Source of the DNA: EX4572-165 sp002254885
GTDB taxonomy: Archaea > Thermoplasmatota > E2 > DHVEG-1
Direction of reading: 5' to 3'
Length of the DNA stretch: 6,344 bases
Assembly: GCA_029939595.1 (NCBI GenBank)
Contig: JAOZSQ010000085.1
Location: 1-6,344, forward strand
Shown: positions 4,670-6,344 of the stretch, in pieces
Numbering within the stretch: the first letter of the stretch is position 1
Layout of the letters: every line of letters begins with the position of its first letter
Program-made: the position numbers and the translations under genes
The notes under the pieces: generated by a model
Told to the model about the DNA's origin: nothing
The model's database searches: none
Seen by the model: the letters and a program-made list of their open reading frames with translations, nothing else

Positions 4670-6344
4670 TTAATGATTGAACAGTAATTGTATTTGTTCT
4701 TTAAACCATTGAATTATTGGGAATTGATAGATTTCTTTTGTTTTTGGCATTTGAATGGGCATTAAAGAATATTCACTTTCGTCATCAAATATATCTTTTG
4801 CTTTTGCTTTTATAAGATATGTTCCTTTTTCTTCATAGCTATGTTTAATAGTATTTTCTGTTCCAGATTCAAACGGTCCAATCCATTCACTTATTTCTCC
4901 GTCACCCCAATCAATACTGAAATATGTATCATCCTGGTTTGGATCCTCTGATTTTATTGTTAAAGAATAAGGTTTATTATTTTCGCCTAAACTAGGTCCA
5001 GTTAATTCTGGTTTCATTGGTGGTATATTATCACGAACAGTAACTTTAATAATTGAGCTGTACCACCAGCTGTTCCCATTGATTTCTTCTAGTCCATCAG
5101 TACCATTAATTGTTTCATGATATGATTTATTTGTTCGTTCTTGAATTAATCGTAAGTAGGAGTTTTCACCATAAGTTTCTGGAAAAACTGTGGATTTGTA
5201 CATTTGATCGACTTGTGCTTTTGCAACTATATAGTATTCACCAGGTGAATCAAAAGTAAGGTTCTCATGATATGTTACACCTGTTGTCTTTCCATTTTCT
5301 GCATGATCCCATCCTGTTCCGCCAAGTGATTTACCAGAATATTGATCATAATCATTAGTTGTTGATATATAATTATTAACTGGGTCAATATTTGTTCCCC
5401 ATTGAATATAAGTATGATCAACGACAAGGCTTCCATTTACTTGCCATGAAACAGAAAATGCTGTCCCTGTTTTAATGGTAGTATGCTCATCAGTATTATC
5501 TGTTCCCATCCATCGAATATATGGTTGTGCTAGATCTGTTTGATGAAGAATAAATCTTCTGACTTCTTTTCCATATCCATCAACAGTATCATTTCCCATA
5601 TAAATTTCCCAGGGATTTTTTGTATATGACATTTCAGGTGTAACCCATAAGATACCAGAACCATTATAATTACCATATTTTTCATCTTTAACATATATGT
5701 CCTGTTCTGGATGTTTAACTACATCTGCGGCATACCCCCATTCACCCATGCCACCTTTAACTCTATAATCAATATGTTCACTAGTAGTTCCAACTGTATC
5801 TTTATTTAAATCACCACCAAAATCGCCCATATAATCACCAAGTCGGAGTGATGATGCATCAAAAAAGAAAAAATCAGGTGGAACATTTTTGTATGTTTTT
5901 CCAGTAATCGGACTTATTTCATTCAACCCTGGAAAAGTTCCTGACCATGGATAAATTAATAAACGTATGCCTGCATGAAAATCACAGCCAACTCGAATAG
6001 TATGATTGTTGACAAATTTATAAAGTGTTTTTCCTGGAACACTTCCCCAAATGCCCCCAGTGGGACTTCCTGGTCCATCGTAATCTGCTTCTCTATTTAA
6101 ATCCCAACCATGTGAATCTTGTCGTTGTATGTAATCAAATCCATATGGGTTATGACTAACTTCCAAATATATTTCTCTATTGTCAACGATCCATTGAAGA
6201 TAATCCTTGGAGTATTCTTCACAAGGTTCATCTGTATATGCCTTCCGCATAAGCCAATCAACAAACCAATACATTCCAATTGTTCCAGCACTTTCGTCAC
6301 CATGAGGTGAACCTAAATATAAAACCTCTGGTTTATGTAATCCA
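4670..6344 (-). CDS. Secreted M14 zinc carboxypeptidase with PKD-like domain, 5' end missing
   Basis: This removes C-terminal residues from peptides using zinc, probably outside the cell. The frame is open to the right edge, so the signal peptide and first part of the enzyme are missing. Visible are 557 residues, numbered from the edge. Zinc ligands are H14 and E17 in LGSPHGDESAG, and H123 in CDFHAGIRLLIYPWSG. The carboxylate-binding pair is N83-R84 in GWDLNRE, and the catalytic base is probably E237 in WVTPEMSYTKNP. The M14 domain ends near 270. Residues about 285-435 look like a beta-sandwich with many Asn, Thr and Tyr. A PKD-like domain follows at about 441-530 (PPMKPELTG..., SIDWGDGEISEW, HSYEEKGTYLIKAKAKD). 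The last 25 residues, MPKTKEIYQFPIIQWFKEQI..., form a separate hydrophobic tail. An internal ATG at 6274 is not the start, because it would lose the HxxE ligands. The enzyme class is secure; substrate preference cannot be read. Confidence 0.93.
   Translation of the reverse strand, partial: GLHKPEVLYLGSPHGDESAGTIGMYWFVDWLMRKAYTDEPCEEYSKDYLQWIVDNREIYLEVSHNPYGFDYIQRQDSHGWDLNREADYDGPGSPTGGIWGSVPGKTLYKFVNNHTIRVGCDFHAGIRLLIYPWSGTFPGLNEISPITGKTYKNVPPDFFFFDASSLRLGDYMGDFGGDLNKDTVGTTSEHIDYRVKGGMGEWGYAADVVKHPEQDIYVKDEKYGNYNGSGILWVTPEMSYTKNPWEIYMGNDTVDGYGKEVRRFILHQTDLAQPYIRWMGTDNTDEHTTIKTGTAFSVSWQVNGSLVVDHTYIQWGTNIDPVNNYISTTNDYDQYSGKSLGGTGWDHAENGKTTGVTYHENLTFDSPGEYYIVAKAQVDQMYKSTVFPETYGENSYLRLIQERTNKSYHETINGTDGLEEINGNSWWYSSIIKVTVRDNIPPMKPELTGPSLGENNKPYSLTIKSEDPNQDDTYFSIDWGDGEISEWIGPFESGTENTIKHSYEEKGTYLIKAKAKDIFDDESEYSLMPIQMPKTKEIYQFPIIQWFKEQIQLLFNH

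Noticed and set aside
6097..6310. Frames on both strands near the right edge.
   Set aside because: They overlap the M14 carboxypeptidase, whose HxxE zinc motif extends to the edge in its own frame.

Overview
The window is AT-rich (about 70% A+T by eye) and most likely archaeal. The best evidence is a tRNA-Leu(UAA) gene on the minus strand with a 37-nt intron at the canonical archaeal position 37/38, whose junctions fold into a bulge-helix-bulge. The gene encodes no CCA and is followed by a T-run. A TATA-like box sits about 26 bases upstream of an ATG that lacks a Shine-Dalgarno site, and several other genes carry GAGG or GGTG ribosome sites. The proteins point the same way: an archaeal-style RNase HI, and a large secreted M14 carboxypeptidase with a PKD-like domain and a short hydrophobic C-terminal tail. 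That tail resembles ones I associate with secreted proteins of uncultured Thermoplasmata-type archaea. The phylum assignment is an inference and only moderately secure.

Layout, left to right. (1) Positions 1-344, minus: N-terminal 114 codons of an unrecognised protein running off the left edge, with a short GC-rich island (361-425) just upstream. (2) 648-1061, plus: RNase HI with all four catalytic acids, followed by a perfect 12-bp hairpin and a T8 run. (3) 1062-1562: AT-rich, holding a possible 40-aa ORF and a purine/pyrimidine hairpin. (4) 1563-1874 and 1909-2724, minus: a probable two-gene unit. The upstream gene is a DNase I-like nuclease with a lipoprotein signal peptide, and the downstream gene is a 103-aa conserved-looking protein of unknown function. 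(5) 2928-3049, minus: the intron-containing tRNA-Leu. (6) 3272-4003, plus: an SRAP (HMCES/YedK) DNA-protein crosslink protein. (7) 4058-4525, minus: an unrecognised charged helical protein. (8) 4670 to the right edge, minus: the M14 carboxypeptidase, lacking its N-terminus.

How the parts relate. Two themes recur but no large operon is visible. One is nucleic-acid maintenance inside the cell: RNase HI removes RNA from RNA:DNA hybrids, and SRAP caps abasic sites in single-stranded DNA. The other is digestion at the cell surface: the anchored DNase and the carboxypeptidase would suit a heterotroph feeding on extracellular DNA and peptides. Apart from the DNase plus 103-aa pair, genes are separated by their own control regions or lie on opposite strands.

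Two coding regions are open to the window edges and have no in-window stop or start at that end. For three genes I chose a start inside the longest open frame: 1874 (SD spacing), 2724 (TATA position plus signal peptide) and 3272 (SRAP must begin Met-Cys). I see no CRISPR array, insertion sequence, toxin-antitoxin pair or clear defence system.
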